From: Streptomyces sp. GS7
GTDB taxonomy: Bacteria; Actinomycetota; Actinomycetes; Streptomycetales; Streptomycetaceae
DNA: 64,000 nt
Direction of reading: 5' to 3'
Assembly (NCBI RefSeq): GCF_009834125.1
Contig: NZ_CP047146.1
Location: 8,278,501-8,342,500, forward strand
This document shows positions 27,801 through 36,283 of this stretch, in pieces (within the stretch, counting starts at the first letter, position 1; each line of letters starts with the position of its first letter). A program made the position numbers and the translations under genes. The notes below the pieces were generated by a model. The model searched no databases and was not told the origin of the DNA. It was given only the letters and a program-made list of their open reading frames with translations.

Positions 27801-28730
27801 ATGATCCTCACGGTCACGCTGAACGCCGCCCTGGACATCACCTACCGCGTCCCCCGGCTCCACCCGCACGCCACCAACCGCGTCACCGAGGTCGCCGAAC
27901 GCCCCGGCGGCAAGGGCCTGAACGTCGCCCGTGTACTGGCCGCGCTCGGCCACCGCACGGTCGCCACCGGCTTCGCGGGCGGCGGCACCGGCGAGGCGCT
28001 GCGCGCCCTGCTCACCCAGGAGACCGACGTCACCGACGCACTGGTCCCGGTGGGCGGCACCAGCCGCCGCACCATCGCGGTCGTCGACGCCGCCACCGGC
28101 GACACCACCCAGCTCAACGAACCGGGCCCGACGGTCTCCCCCGCCGAATGGGCCGCGTTCCTCGGCACCTACCGCGAACTGCTGGGCGAGGCAAGGGCGG
28201 TGGCGCTCTGCGGCAGCCTCCCGCCGGGCGTCCCGGTGGACGTCTACGCCCGCCTCACCCGCGCCGCGCACACCGCCGGCGTGCCCGTCCTCCTCGACAC
28301 CAGCGGCGAACCGCTGCGCCGCGGCCTGGCCGCCCGCCCCGACCTCGCCAAGCCCAACGCCGACGAGCTGGCCGCCCTCACCGGCAGCACCGAACCGCTG
28401 CGCGCGGCCCGCGACGCCCGCCGCCGCGGCGCCCATGCGGTGGCCGCCTCCCTGGGCGCGGACGGCATGCTCGCGGTCACCGCGGACGGCGCCTGGCAGG
28501 CCACCCCACCCCGCCGATTCGCCGGAAACCCCACCGGGGCCGGCGACTCCGCCGTGGCCGGCCTGCTCTCCGGCCTCGTCGAGGAACTCCCCTGGCCGGA
28601 CCGCCTCACCCGCGCGGTAGCCCTGTCGGCGGCCACCGTACGGGCCCCGGCTGCGGGCGAGTTCGACCCGGCGACGTACGAGGAGCTGCTGTCGCACGTG
28701 GTGGTGACGGACCGTCCTACGGCGGCGTGA
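27801..28730 (+). CDS. 1-phosphofructokinase/tagatose-6-phosphate kinase family (PfkB)
   Basis: A 309-residue PfkB sugar kinase with an AGGGGAG ribosome-binding site. The LacC/FruK-type N-terminus reads VTLNAALDITYRV, then the substrate motif RPGGKGLNVARVLAALG, and the C-terminal anion hole with catalytic Asp in NPTGAGDSAVAGLLSGL. It follows nagA by 182 nt, suggesting a kinase for an amino-sugar-derived or hexose phosphate. The exact substrate cannot be read from sequence. Confidence 0.87.
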   Translation: MILTVTLNAALDITYRVPRLHPHATNRVTEVAERPGGKGLNVARVLAALGHRTVATGFAGGGTGEALRALLTQETDVTDALVPVGGTSRRTIAVVDAATGDTTQLNEPGPTVSPAEWAAFLGTYRELLGEARAVALCGSLPPGVPVDVYARLTRAAHTAGVPVLLDTSGEPLRRGLAARPDLAKPNADELAALTGSTEPLRAARDARRRGAHAVAASLGADGMLAVTADGAWQATPPRRFAGNPTGAGDSAVAGLLSGLVEELPWPDRLTRAVALSAATVRAPAAGEFDPATYEELLSHVVVTDRPTAA

Positions 28731-28782
28731 GGGGGGTGCGGCGGCCTGGCCGTTCCAGCGCGGATGCCCGGCCGCCGCGACA

Positions 28783-29118
28783 TCAACCTCCCCAGATGGC
28801 GATGCTCCTGACCGGCCACGGGGTCTTGGCCGAGTAATGGTCAGGGGTCAGATCGAAGTGCTCGCCGTAGCACCCGCTATCGCTGTAGAAGGTCACCCGG
28901 TACTCGCTCTGGTTGGACACCGACCGTGCGGCTTCGCCCACTGAGTCGCACCCCGGCGACACGTCACTCGAGTACGACACTTGGCCTCCGAAATTCGGCT
29001 GCGCCCAGCCGCAGATCTTGGCAGCATCGCATTTGGCGGCGGCGCTGGCTGTTCCCGCAGTGAGCGGCAGCACGGCCAGCAAGGCAACACCGGACAGGGC
29101 TACAGCACGTAACTTCAT
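28783..29118 (-). CDS. Secreted peptidase-inhibitor family I36 protein
   Basis: A 111-residue secreted protein: Sec signal peptide ending TASAAA, then CDAAKICGWAQPNFGGQVSYSSD and GCYGEHFDLTPDHY. The four cysteines and the ICGW...NFGG pattern match the beta/gamma-crystallin-like inhibitor family I36 (SMPI type). It probably inhibits metalloproteases outside the cell. An AGGAGATC ribosome-binding site precedes it. Confidence 0.85.
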   Translation of the reverse strand: MKLRAVALSGVALLAVLPLTAGTASAAAKCDAAKICGWAQPNFGGQVSYSSDVSPGCDSVGEAARSVSNQSEYRVTFYSDSGCYGEHFDLTPDHYSAKTPWPVRSIAIWGG

Positions 29119-29243
29119 GCGTGATCTCCTCAGATCAAGTGGCTGTTACCGTCCCATCCTCCACAGAGACAAAGTGATCTTGTCAAGGCGGTATACAGGT
29201 CAACGGACTTGCCCACTTGAGCTGTAGAAGTAGCAGTCGCCGG

Positions 29244-30155
29244 CTACTGATTGGCCCCCGTCAGCCATACCTGATCCAGGATGGCGTTGCACTGATTGCC
29301 CTGTGCGCAGGCGATCTCGATGGTGTTGGTGCCCTTGTTCAGGGTCACCGGGGCCCAGGTCGTCTGCCAGCCCTGCACCCAGTCGCCCTTCGGGTGGTGT
29401 GTGAAGTTCTTCAGGCCCAGCGGCGCGGCGTTGGGCTTGCCGTTGACCGAGAGCGTGGCGTTGGCGTCTTCTCCCGGGATGCTGTAGTGCACATTCAGCC
29501 GGAAGTCGCCGGCGGCCGGCACATCCAGCGTCCACTGCACCTTCGCCCCGACCTGGTTGAAGCCGGTGACGTACGAACCGCTGGCGGATTGGGCGCCCTT
29601 GATGTCCTTGGCGGTCGTCGCGCCGCCGCTGAGCCGCAACGCGCCCGCGTCGTCCTTCGGGAGTGCGCCGGGGCTGGGCTTGGTGGAGGGCTGGGCGCTG
29701 GGCTCGACCGAGTCGCCGGCGGTCGGGCCGGGCTTCTGCGCGGTGTCGTTCTTGGTGTCGCCGCTGTTGGTCAGCATCGCCACGCCGATGCCTATGCAGA
29801 CCACCGCGACGACCGCGACCGCGCCTATGAGGAGGCCGTTCCGGCCGCGTCGGGGCTCCTGGCCGCCGTACGCGGGGGCCTGGCGGGTGCGCTCGCCGCC
29901 GCCGGGCAGCGTCTCGGGCGCGGCGTAGTGGGCGTTCTGCTGGCCGTACGACTGCTGCGGGGCCTGCTGGCCGCCGTACTGCCGCTGGCCGACCGCGCGG
30001 ACCTGGTTGTAGGAGGTCCGCGGAACGCCCGGCTGCCGCGCCGCACCGCCGTCGCCCGACGGGCCCGCGCCGCCCTCGCCGCCTTCCGAGCGGTAGAGGT
30101 AGCCGAACGGGTCGTCGTTCTCCGGCGTGTCCGCGCCGTTGTTACCGGCCGTCAT
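29244..30155 (-). CDS. Membrane-anchored carbohydrate-binding (CBM35/6-like) protein
   Basis: A 303-residue protein with three parts. The cytoplasmic N-terminus is a Gln/Tyr/Gly-rich disordered region (residues 1-105). One membrane helix NGLLIGAVAVVAVVCIGIGV lies near 106-127. After a Pro/Ser/Thr linker comes an extracellular beta-sandwich (about 175-303) with RLSGGATTAKDIKGAQSASGSYVTGF and HYSIPGEDANATLSVNG, ending ILDQVWLTG, as in CBM35/CBM6. It probably binds cell-wall or environmental polysaccharide. The ACGCGT triplets at 30180-30206 lie upstream. Confidence 0.82.
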   Translation of the reverse strand: MTAGNNGADTPENDDPFGYLYRSEGGEGGAGPSGDGGAARQPGVPRTSYNQVRAVGQRQYGGQQAPQQSYGQQNAHYAAPETLPGGGERTRQAPAYGGQEPRRGRNGLLIGAVAVVAVVCIGIGVAMLTNSGDTKNDTAQKPGPTAGDSVEPSAQPSTKPSPGALPKDDAGALRLSGGATTAKDIKGAQSASGSYVTGFNQVGAKVQWTLDVPAAGDFRLNVHYSIPGEDANATLSVNGKPNAAPLGLKNFTHHPKGDWVQGWQTTWAPVTLNKGTNTIEIACAQGNQCNAILDQVWLTGANQ

Positions 30156-30413
30156 CCCCTGTCACTCCCAAGCGATCCGTACGCGTCGGTACGCGTGTTG
30201 TACGCGTTCGCGGGCATCCGCGCGAACTGTCCTTCCGGGCCCCGGCGACGCCGCGCCGCATCGGCGCAGCCTACCCCGTCAGGGCCGTACCACGCCGATC
30301 CCGCCCCATCACAAGATCACCAACGATCGGTGAACGGGCGGTACGCCAGGCACGATGCCGCGGGTGTGAGATGCGCGGCACCGGGGCCGCGGTTCCCGGC
30401 CCGCCGCCCGCGC

Positions 30414-32096
30414 TCAGCCCGCCGCCCGCCGGTTCCCCTTCGACCGGGAGCGCTTCTCCACGTACATCCGCTGGTCGGCCGACTCCAGCACCTCCTCGGC
30501 CGTCATGCCGCAGCTCGCCCAGCCGATGCCGAAGCTCGCGCCGACGCGTACGGCCCGACCCTCGACCCGGATGGGCGGGATGATCGCGTTCCGCAGCCGG
30601 ACCGCGAGGTCCTGGGCATCGGCCGTGCCCAGCCCGTCGGCCAGCACCACGAACTCGTCGCCGCCGAGCCGGGCGACCGTGTCGCCGTCCCGGACACCGC
30701 TGGTCAGCCGCCGGGCGACCTCGATCAGTACCGCGTCACCGGTGTTGTGCCCGAAGCGGTCGTTGATCGACTTGAAGCCGTCCAGGTCGCAGAAGAGGAC
30801 CGCGAGCCCCTTGGAGCCGTCGTCCTCGGGCCCGTCGGGAGGCGCGACGAGATGGATGTGGTGGTCGTACGGGACCGGGCTGCCGGTCTTGCCCTCGAAG
30901 CCGTCGAGCCCCTCGAACGGCTCCGGGCCGTCCACCCCGAAGCCGTGCGGGGCGCGCGGATCGGAACCGTCCGCCCCCGAGGAGGCGTAGGCGTCGGCGA
31001 GCGAGCCCGGCCGGCGGGAGCACAGCTTCGCGCCGAGCCGGGCGCGCAGTTCGGCGCTGTTGGGCAGTCCGGTCAGCGAGTCGTGGCTGGCGCGGTGCGC
31101 GAGCTGGAGTTCATGGCGCTTGCGCTCCTCGATGTCCTCGACGTGGGTGAGCAGGAAGCGGGGCCCGTCGGCGGTGTCCGCGACGACCGAGTTGCGCAGC
31201 GACACCCAGACGTACGTGCCGTCCCGGCGGGCCAGCCGCAGCTCGGCCCGGCCGCCCTCGGCGGAGGTGCGGAGCAGGGTGCCGATGTCCTCGGGGTGCA
31301 CGAGGTCGGAGAAGGACAGCCGGCGCATCGTGGACGCCGGGCGGCCCAGCAGCCGGCACAGCGCGTCGTTGGTGCGCAGCAGCCGTCCGTGCTGGTCACC
31401 GCCCATTTCGGCGACGGCCATCCCGCTCGGCGCGTACTCGAAAGCCTGCCGGAAGCTCTCCTCGCTGGCGCGCAGCGCCTGCTGCTCGCGCTCCAGCCGG
31501 ACCAGGGCGCGCTGCATGTTGGCCCGCAGCCGGGCGTTGCTGATCGCGATGGCCGACTGGAAAGCGTACATCTGGAGCGCCTCCTGGCCCCAGGGGCCGG
31601 GGCGCCGGCCGTTGCGCGGCCGGTCCACGGAGAGCACCCCGAGCAGCTCGCCGTTGCCGTTGGCAGCCGTGTACATCGGCGCGAAGAGGCGGTCCATCGG
31701 GTGCCACTCGTCGGGGAAGCGGGGCGCGGGTCCGGCGGTGTGCCACTGGGGCACGTCGTCGTCGTCCAGCACCCAGCCCTCGGTGTACGGGATGAAGCAC
31801 AGATCGCCCCAGCGCTCCCCCATGGACAGCCGCCGCTCCCATGAGGAGCGCGAGCCCACCCGCCCGGCCATCAGCGCCTCGGCGCCCGCGCTGCCGGCCA
31901 CCGCGGCGACCACCAGGTCGCCGTCCGGCCGCACGAGGTTGACCGCGGCGAGCTCGAAGCCCAGCCCGACGATCGCCCCGTCGGCAACGGACTGCAAGGT
32001 GTCCGCAAGGCTGCGTGCGGTATTCAGCTCGGCGACCACTTGGTGCAGCTGCCGCAGGGTCGCAAGACGGACATAGGGCTCCGACTCGGTCTCCAT
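30414..32096 (-). CDS. cdgB: GAF-PAS-GGDEF diguanylate cyclase, CdgB-like
   Basis: A 560-residue c-di-GMP synthase from METESEPYV (a GGGAGAG ribosome-binding site precedes it). An N-terminal GAF-like region (about 1-200) is followed by a PAS domain (about 225-340, with FEYAPSGMAVAEM). The GGDEF domain has an intact active site GGDEF and an RxxD inhibitory site (RDGD) five residues upstream. An insert of about 65 residues separates the first GGDEF helix (LTGLPNSAELRARL) from LFCDLDGFKSIN. No EAL domain. A perfect Crp-type box lies 143 nt upstream. Confidence 0.93.
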   Translation of the reverse strand: METESEPYVRLATLRQLHQVVAELNTARSLADTLQSVADGAIVGLGFELAAVNLVRPDGDLVVAAVAGSAGAEALMAGRVGSRSSWERRLSMGERWGDLCFIPYTEGWVLDDDDVPQWHTAGPAPRFPDEWHPMDRLFAPMYTAANGNGELLGVLSVDRPRNGRRPGPWGQEALQMYAFQSAIAISNARLRANMQRALVRLEREQQALRASEESFRQAFEYAPSGMAVAEMGGDQHGRLLRTNDALCRLLGRPASTMRRLSFSDLVHPEDIGTLLRTSAEGGRAELRLARRDGTYVWVSLRNSVVADTADGPRFLLTHVEDIEERKRHELQLAHRASHDSLTGLPNSAELRARLGAKLCSRRPGSLADAYASSGADGSDPRAPHGFGVDGPEPFEGLDGFEGKTGSPVPYDHHIHLVAPPDGPEDDGSKGLAVLFCDLDGFKSINDRFGHNTGDAVLIEVARRLTSGVRDGDTVARLGGDEFVVLADGLGTADAQDLAVRLRNAIIPPIRVEGRAVRVGASFGIGWASCGMTAEEVLESADQRMYVEKRSRSKGNRRAAG

Positions 32097-32180
32097 CGCT
32101 CGCTCTCCCTGAGACCTCGACAGCACTCCACCGGTTCGTTGTCGTCTTCTTCTTCGTCGTCTTCGTCGTCCGATTCCACG

Positions 32181-32208
32181 CTCACTGAATCACAGTGAGC
32201 TGTTCACT
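32181..32208. repeat. Overlapping inverted repeats upstream of cdgB
   Basis: CTCACTG-AATCA-CAGTGAG is a perfect 7-bp inverted repeat (32181-32199). Its right arm also forms AGTGA-GCTGT-TCACT (32194-32208). The layout suggests alternative protein-binding states in the shared cdgB/flavin-reductase promoter region. Confidence 0.5.
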
Positions 32209-32238
32209 CGGTACACAGGGTCAACAATTAGCGCCCGC

Positions 32239-32254
32239 TGTGACTCAAGTCACA
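32239..32254. promoter_or_regulatory. Crp-type binding site
   Basis: TGTGACTCAAGTCACA is a perfect TGTGA-N6-TCACA palindrome and fits the Streptomyces Crp pattern GTGnC-N4-GnCAC. It lies in the divergent region between cdgB and the flavin-reductase gene. Confidence 0.75.
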
Positions 32255-32499
32255 AGCCGTGACGGCCCATTACCGGTCCGCGTTCGCAGCTCACCAGGCT
32301 GCCCGAACACCGCTCGCCCACGCCCTGAAATCTTCCGGAACGCAAATTCCAGCCACCTCCGAGCACTTCTGCGCACCCCGTCCCCGGCCGCCGCCGCGGC
32401 ACGCTCCGCAGTGGCGGTCGCCTCCGCCGCGGGACCTAGGACGCGAGTGGTCCCGGGGCCCGATGCGGACCGGGGCGGGTCGAAGTTAGCGTTCATGGC

Positions 32500-33123
32500 G
32501 TGTTCACGAAAACTCCCGCCGCCACCCCGGCGGCCGGCTCCGCCGCACCCGCCGCACCCGCCGCACCCGCCGTCTCCCTCGCCTCCGTGCCGGGCGACGC
32601 ACCGATCGCGCATTCTGTTGGGGTGAGTGACGACGAGTTCCGTGCCGCCCTGTCCCGCCTCGCCGCAGGCGTGGTGCTGATCACCGCCCACGACCCGGAC
32701 GCCGGCCCGCGCGGCGAGGACGTCGGCATGACCGCGACGGCGTTCCTGTCCGTGTCCCTGGAGCCGCCGCTGGTCATGGTGAGCGTTCGCAACGACTCCC
32801 GGATGGACGACCTGCTGGCGCAACAGCCGCTGTGGGCCGTCTCGGTGCTCTCGGGCCATCAGCGCCAGGTGGCGGGACGATTCGCCATGAAGGGCCGCAT
32901 CAGCGACCGGCTGCTCTTCGAGGACCTTCCGTCCGTACGCGGCGAAGCGTCCGGCGCCCCGCTCATCGGCGGTGCGCTGGCGACGCTGGAGTGCCGTACC
33001 GAGCAGCGGGTGGTGGCCGGCGACCACACGCTCGTCATCGGGCGCGTCCTGGCGACCACCACGTCCGACGATGACGACGGGCCGCTCATGTACTTCCGGG
33101 GGAAGTACCGCCAGCTGGGCTGA
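32500..33123 (+). CDS. Flavin reductase-like FMN-binding protein
   Basis: A 207-residue protein with a split-barrel flavin reductase domain: FRAALSRLAAGVVLITA, GMTATAFLSVSLEPPLVMVSV and PLIGGALATLECRTE. The first 40 residues are Ala/Pro-rich; GTG 32623 (VSDDEFRAAL) is an alternative start. A TAGCGT -10 box about seven bases before GTG 32500 would make that transcript leaderless. It probably supplies reduced flavin to a monooxygenase. Confidence 0.85.
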   Translation: MFTKTPAATPAAGSAAPAAPAAPAVSLASVPGDAPIAHSVGVSDDEFRAALSRLAAGVVLITAHDPDAGPRGEDVGMTATAFLSVSLEPPLVMVSVRNDSRMDDLLAQQPLWAVSVLSGHQRQVAGRFAMKGRISDRLLFEDLPSVRGEASGAPLIGGALATLECRTEQRVVAGDHTLVIGRVLATTTSDDDDGPLMYFRGKYRQLG

Positions 33124-33133
33124 GGGCCTGGGA

Positions 33134-33240
33134 CCTGTCCGATGGGTCACGGGCGGAAGGGCCCCGGGGTCTGTCCGACGGGTCACGGGCGGAAAGGCCC
33201 CGGGGTGCGTCCGACGGGTCAGGGGCGGAAAGGCCCTGGG
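33134..33240. repeat. Three 36-bp tandem repeats
   Basis: Three near-identical 36-bp units share TGTCCGA-C/T-GGGTCA and GGGCGGAAAGGCCC. They fill the gap between two convergent genes (flavin reductase and arfB). The GGGCC palindromic parts could act in termination. Confidence 0.7.
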
Positions 33241-33254
33241 AGGCGGCAGTCCCC

Positions 33255-33683
33255 TCAGCCCCAATCGCGGCCCGAGCGGCCCCGCTTGGTCTCGCCGCGC
33301 TGCTTCTTCTCGCGCAGCCGCCGCTCGTTGATGCCGCGCGGGATCCGCGACTTCCTGCGCGGCTTGGGCGGCGGCGCGGTGGCCTCGGCGAGCAGCGCGG
33401 CGAGCCGTACGGCCGCGGTCTCGCGGTTGCGCCACTGGGAGCGGTGGTCGGAGGCCCGTACGGACAGCACTCCGTCGACCAGCCGGCCGGCCAGCCGCTC
33501 CAGGGCGCGCTCCCGCCACACCGGGGGCAGCGCCTTCGTACCGGCCAGGTCGAAGCGCAACTCGACCTGGCTGTCGCTGGTGTTGACATGCTGGCCGCCC
33601 GGCCCGGAGGAGCGCGAGAAACGCCAGACCAGCTCGGCCTCCGGCAGGGCGACCGAACCTCGGATGACATAGGGCCCGGACAT
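33255..33683 (-). CDS. arfB: Alternative ribosome-rescue peptidyl-tRNA hydrolase
   Basis: A 142-residue single-domain release-factor homologue. The N-terminal catalytic loop reads FSRSSGPGGQHVNT (GGQ at 29-31), then the alpha/beta core, and a basic C-terminal tail (KPRRKSRIPRGINERRLREKKQRGETKRGRSG) that enters the empty mRNA channel of stalled ribosomes. Start ATG 33683 is assumed; ATG 33692 is equally possible. Confidence 0.93.
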   Translation of the reverse strand: MSGPYVIRGSVALPEAELVWRFSRSSGPGGQHVNTSDSQVELRFDLAGTKALPPVWRERALERLAGRLVDGVLSVRASDHRSQWRNRETAAVRLAALLAEATAPPPKPRRKSRIPRGINERRLREKKQRGETKRGRSGRDWG

Positions 33684-33957
33684 GCCTCCCATGATCCCGC
33701 GCCCACGGGCGCCCGTCACCTCACTTTTCCCGGGCGGACCCCGGCACCGGCATCAGGACCGGGCACAGTCCGACCCCAGGAACAGGCAAAGGGTCAGGCA
33801 AGAAATCGAGTGGAGAAAGTAAAGAATCCTGGAACCACCCGGTCGCCCGGCCGCGTTGAGGTGGGTAACGGCGGCTCCGCCCGAGGCGGAGCCCGAAGCG
33901 TGTGACCGCACCCCTGCGACCGCACGCCTGCGACCTCGACGAGGAAAGGGACTTCCC

Positions 33958-34533
33958 ATGGCTGTAAGCCTGTCCAAGGGCGGCAACGTCTCGCTCACCA
34001 AGGAGGCGCCGGGCCTGACCGCCGTCACGGTCGGCCTCGGCTGGGACGTCCGCACGACCACGGGCTCGGACTTCGACCTCGATGCCAGCGCCATCGCGGT
34101 CAACGCCACCGGCAAGGTCTACTCCGACCAGCACTTCGTCTTCTTCAACAACCAGGCGACGCCGGACCGGTCCATCGTCCACACCGGCGACAACACCACC
34201 GGCCAGGGCGACGGCGACGACGAGTCGATCAACGTCGACCTCGCCGCGCTGCCCGTCGACATCGACAAGATCGTCTTCCCGGTCTCCATCTACGACGCCG
34301 AGAGCCGCAGCCAGAACTTCGGCCAGGTGCGGAACGCCTTCATCCGCATCGTCAACCAGGCCGGCGGCGCCGAGATCGCGCGCTACGACCTCAGCGAGGA
34401 CGCCGCCACCGAGACCGCCATGGTCTTCGGCGAGCTGTACCGCAACGGCGCGGAGTGGAAGTTCCGCGCCGTGGGCCAGGGTTACGCATCCGGCCTGGTC
34501 GGCATCGCCCAGGACTTCGGCGTCAACGTCTGA
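33958..34533 (+). CDS. TerD-family calcium-binding stress protein
   Basis: A 191-residue TerD protein: [20 protein letters not shown], the calcium-binding strand [12 protein letters not shown], and a second acidic loop [14 protein letters not shown]. It is associated with tellurite, stress and differentiation phenotypes; a single copy here, without the rest of a ter operon. A GAGGAAAGGG ribosome-binding site precedes the ATG. Confidence 0.95.
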   Translation: MAVSLSKGGNVSLTKEAPGLTAVTVGLGWDVRTTTGSDFDLDASAIAVNATGKVYSDQHFVFFNNQATPDRSIVHTGDNTTGQGDGDDESINVDLAALPVDIDKIVFPVSIYDAESRSQNFGQVRNAFIRIVNQAGGAEIARYDLSEDAATETAMVFGELYRNGAEWKFRAVGQGYASGLVGIAQDFGVNV

Positions 34534-34940
34534 GGCATGCGGAGCCGCGCCCGGGGCACTCGGAGTGCACGCCCGGGCGACCCGGTGGGGCACCGACAGC
34601 AGGTGCGGCAACGGCGGTAGACGGAGCGCCGACGGTAGGTGAGGCACCGACGGCAGGCGGGGTCCGACGGCAGGCGGGGTCCGACGGCAGGCGGGGTCCG
34701 GCGGCAGGCGGGGTCCGGCGGCAGGCGGGGTCCGGCGGCAGGTGAGGCGCCGGCAGTATGTGACGCCCCGCCAGAGGGCCGGTTCCCGGATTTTAGGGGG
34801 CCGGCCCTTCCGTGTTGGGGCCCTGCCTGCCACGCCGGGTGCCGGTTCCCGGAGGGGCGCCGACCCTTCGCGTGAGGAGCCGGCCCCGTACGGGGCCGTC
34901 CGTGCATCGAGGGACCGACCCTGCACCCGTCGGACGACCC
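34534..34940. other. Repeat-rich intergenic region after TerD
   Basis: No supported gene. It holds the 17-bp minisatellite at 34647-34748 and partial copies of a CCGGTTCCCGGA sequence near 34779 and 34842. Confidence 0.5.
34647..34748. repeat. 17-bp tandem repeat, six copies
   Basis: Unit CCGACGGCAGGCGGGGT: three exact copies, two with an A-to-G change and one degenerate end copy. Lies between convergent genes. Confidence 0.85.
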
Positions 34941-35228
34941 CTAGGCCGCCGCGCCACCGTGGGCGGCCGCTTCCGGCGCGGCGTCCGGCGGCGTGGCCAG
35001 CACCGCCACCTCGTCCAGCGACAGCCCGAGCGTGCCGGCCAGCGCGGCGACCGTGAAGAACGCCGGGGTCGGCGCCCGCCCGGTCTCGATCTTGCGCAGC
35101 GTCTCCGCGGACAGCCCGGCCGCCGCGGCGACCTCGACCATGCTCCGCTCGCCGCGCGCCGCGCGCAGCAGCGTACCCAGCCGCTCGCCGCGTTCGCGTT
35201 CCCAGGGGGTCAGTGGAGTGCGCACCAT
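34941..35228 (-). CDS. Small XRE-family regulator
   Basis: A 95-residue HTH protein: [74 protein letters not shown]. It has a complete XRE HTH and little else. It is divergent from a methionine aminopeptidase gene; TACCGGTA repeats in the shared promoter region are its likely operator. Its size suggests a dedicated local repressor. Confidence 0.88.
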   Translation of the reverse strand: MVRTPLTPWERERGERLGTLLRAARGERSMVEVAAAAGLSAETLRKIETGRAPTPAFFTVAALAGTLGLSLDEVAVLATPPDAAPEAAAHGGAAA

Positions 35229-35240
35229 GCCCGTGATACT

Positions 35241-35277
35241 AATACCGGTAAACAAATACCGGTAAACAAATACCGGC
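35241..35277. promoter_or_regulatory. 14-bp direct repeats with TACCGGTA palindromes (probable operator)
   Basis: AATACCGGTAAACA repeats at 14-bp spacing: two full palindromic cores TACCGGTA (35243 and 35257) and a half core (35271). An A/T-rich island between the divergent XRE and aminopeptidase genes. Confidence 0.65.
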
Positions 35278-35345
35278 CGCACGAAGCTGTGGTCGCCGCC
35301 CGACACCGAGGTGCGTACGGGCGGCCCGAACGGGAGGTCGTTCCG

Positions 35346-36113
35346 ATGGTGGAGATCAAGACGGATGCGTCGCTGGACGCGATGCGCGTGGCCGGCCGGG
35401 TGGTCGCGGACGCCCTGTCCGCGGTCCGCGCCGCGGCCGCCCCCGGCGTACGGCTGCTGGATCTGGACGAGGTGGCCCGTGCGGTCCTGCGCGAGGCCGG
35501 CGCCACCTCCCCCTTCCTCGGCTACCGCCCCAACTTCGCGCCGACCCCCTTCCCGGCCGTGATCTGCGCCTCCGTCAACGACGCGATCGTGCACGGCGTC
35601 CCGGACGGCTACCGGCTCCGCGACGGCGACCTGGTGAGCATCGACTGCGGTGCGGTCGTCGACGGCTGGGCCGGCGACGCGGCCACCAGCTTCACCGTCG
35701 GCGCCACGCGGCCCGAGGACCGCCGACTGATGGAGACCACCCGGCGCGCCCTGGAAGCGGGCATCGCGGCGGCCGTCGTGGGCGCCCGTATCGGCGATGT
35801 CTCGCACGCCATCGGCAGCGTCGGACGCGCCGCCGGCTACGGCATCGCCGAGGACTTCGGCGGCCACGGCATCGGCCGCGCGATGCACGAGGACCCGGCG
35901 GTCCCCAACGAAGGCCGGCCGGGCCGCGGCCTCGTCCTCCGCCACGGCCTGGTCATCGCCATCGAGCCGATGTTCCTGTCGGGCGGCGGTGACAGCTACT
36001 ACGCCGCCCCCGACGGCTGGACCCTGCGCACCACCGACGGCAGCCGCGCCGCCCACTTCGAGCACACCGTCGCGGTGACGGACGACGGGCCGCGCGTACT
36101 GACCCTGCCGTAG
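35346..36113 (+). CDS. map: Type I methionine aminopeptidase
   Basis: A 255-residue M24A enzyme that removes N-terminal Met. All five metal ligands are readable: Asp in [19 protein letters not shown] (two), His in [11 protein letters not shown], Glu in IEPMF, and Glu in [18 protein letters not shown] is the substrate-side signature. Divergent from a small XRE gene, so this is likely a secondary, regulated map paralogue rather than the ribosomal-operon copy. Confidence 0.93.
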   Translation: MVEIKTDASLDAMRVAGRVVADALSAVRAAAAPGVRLLDLDEVARAVLREAGATSPFLGYRPNFAPTPFPAVICASVNDAIVHGVPDGYRLRDGDLVSIDCGAVVDGWAGDAATSFTVGATRPEDRRLMETTRRALEAGIAAAVVGARIGDVSHAIGSVGRAAGYGIAEDFGGHGIGRAMHEDPAVPNEGRPGRGLVLRHGLVIAIEPMFLSGGGDSYYAAPDGWTLRTTDGSRAAHFEHTVAVTDDGPRVLTLP

Positions 36114-36222
36114 GCGCGAGCGCTCCGTCGACGTAGGCGCGAGCACTGCGGCGGTAGGCGCCGGCGCCGCCGTAGGCACCGGCTCCGCCGTAGGAACCAG
36201 CGCCGCCGTGAGCACCAGCGCT
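36111..36222. repeat. Degenerate ~18-bp tandem repeat
   Basis: Imperfect copies built on GCCGTAGGCACCGGCTCC follow the aminopeptidase stop. Not coding. Confidence 0.5.
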
Positions 36223-36283
36223 GACTCGCCGCCGTCACGGGGCGGCGAGCCGCCGCCAGGGCCTACGACGGGCACCGGCACCC

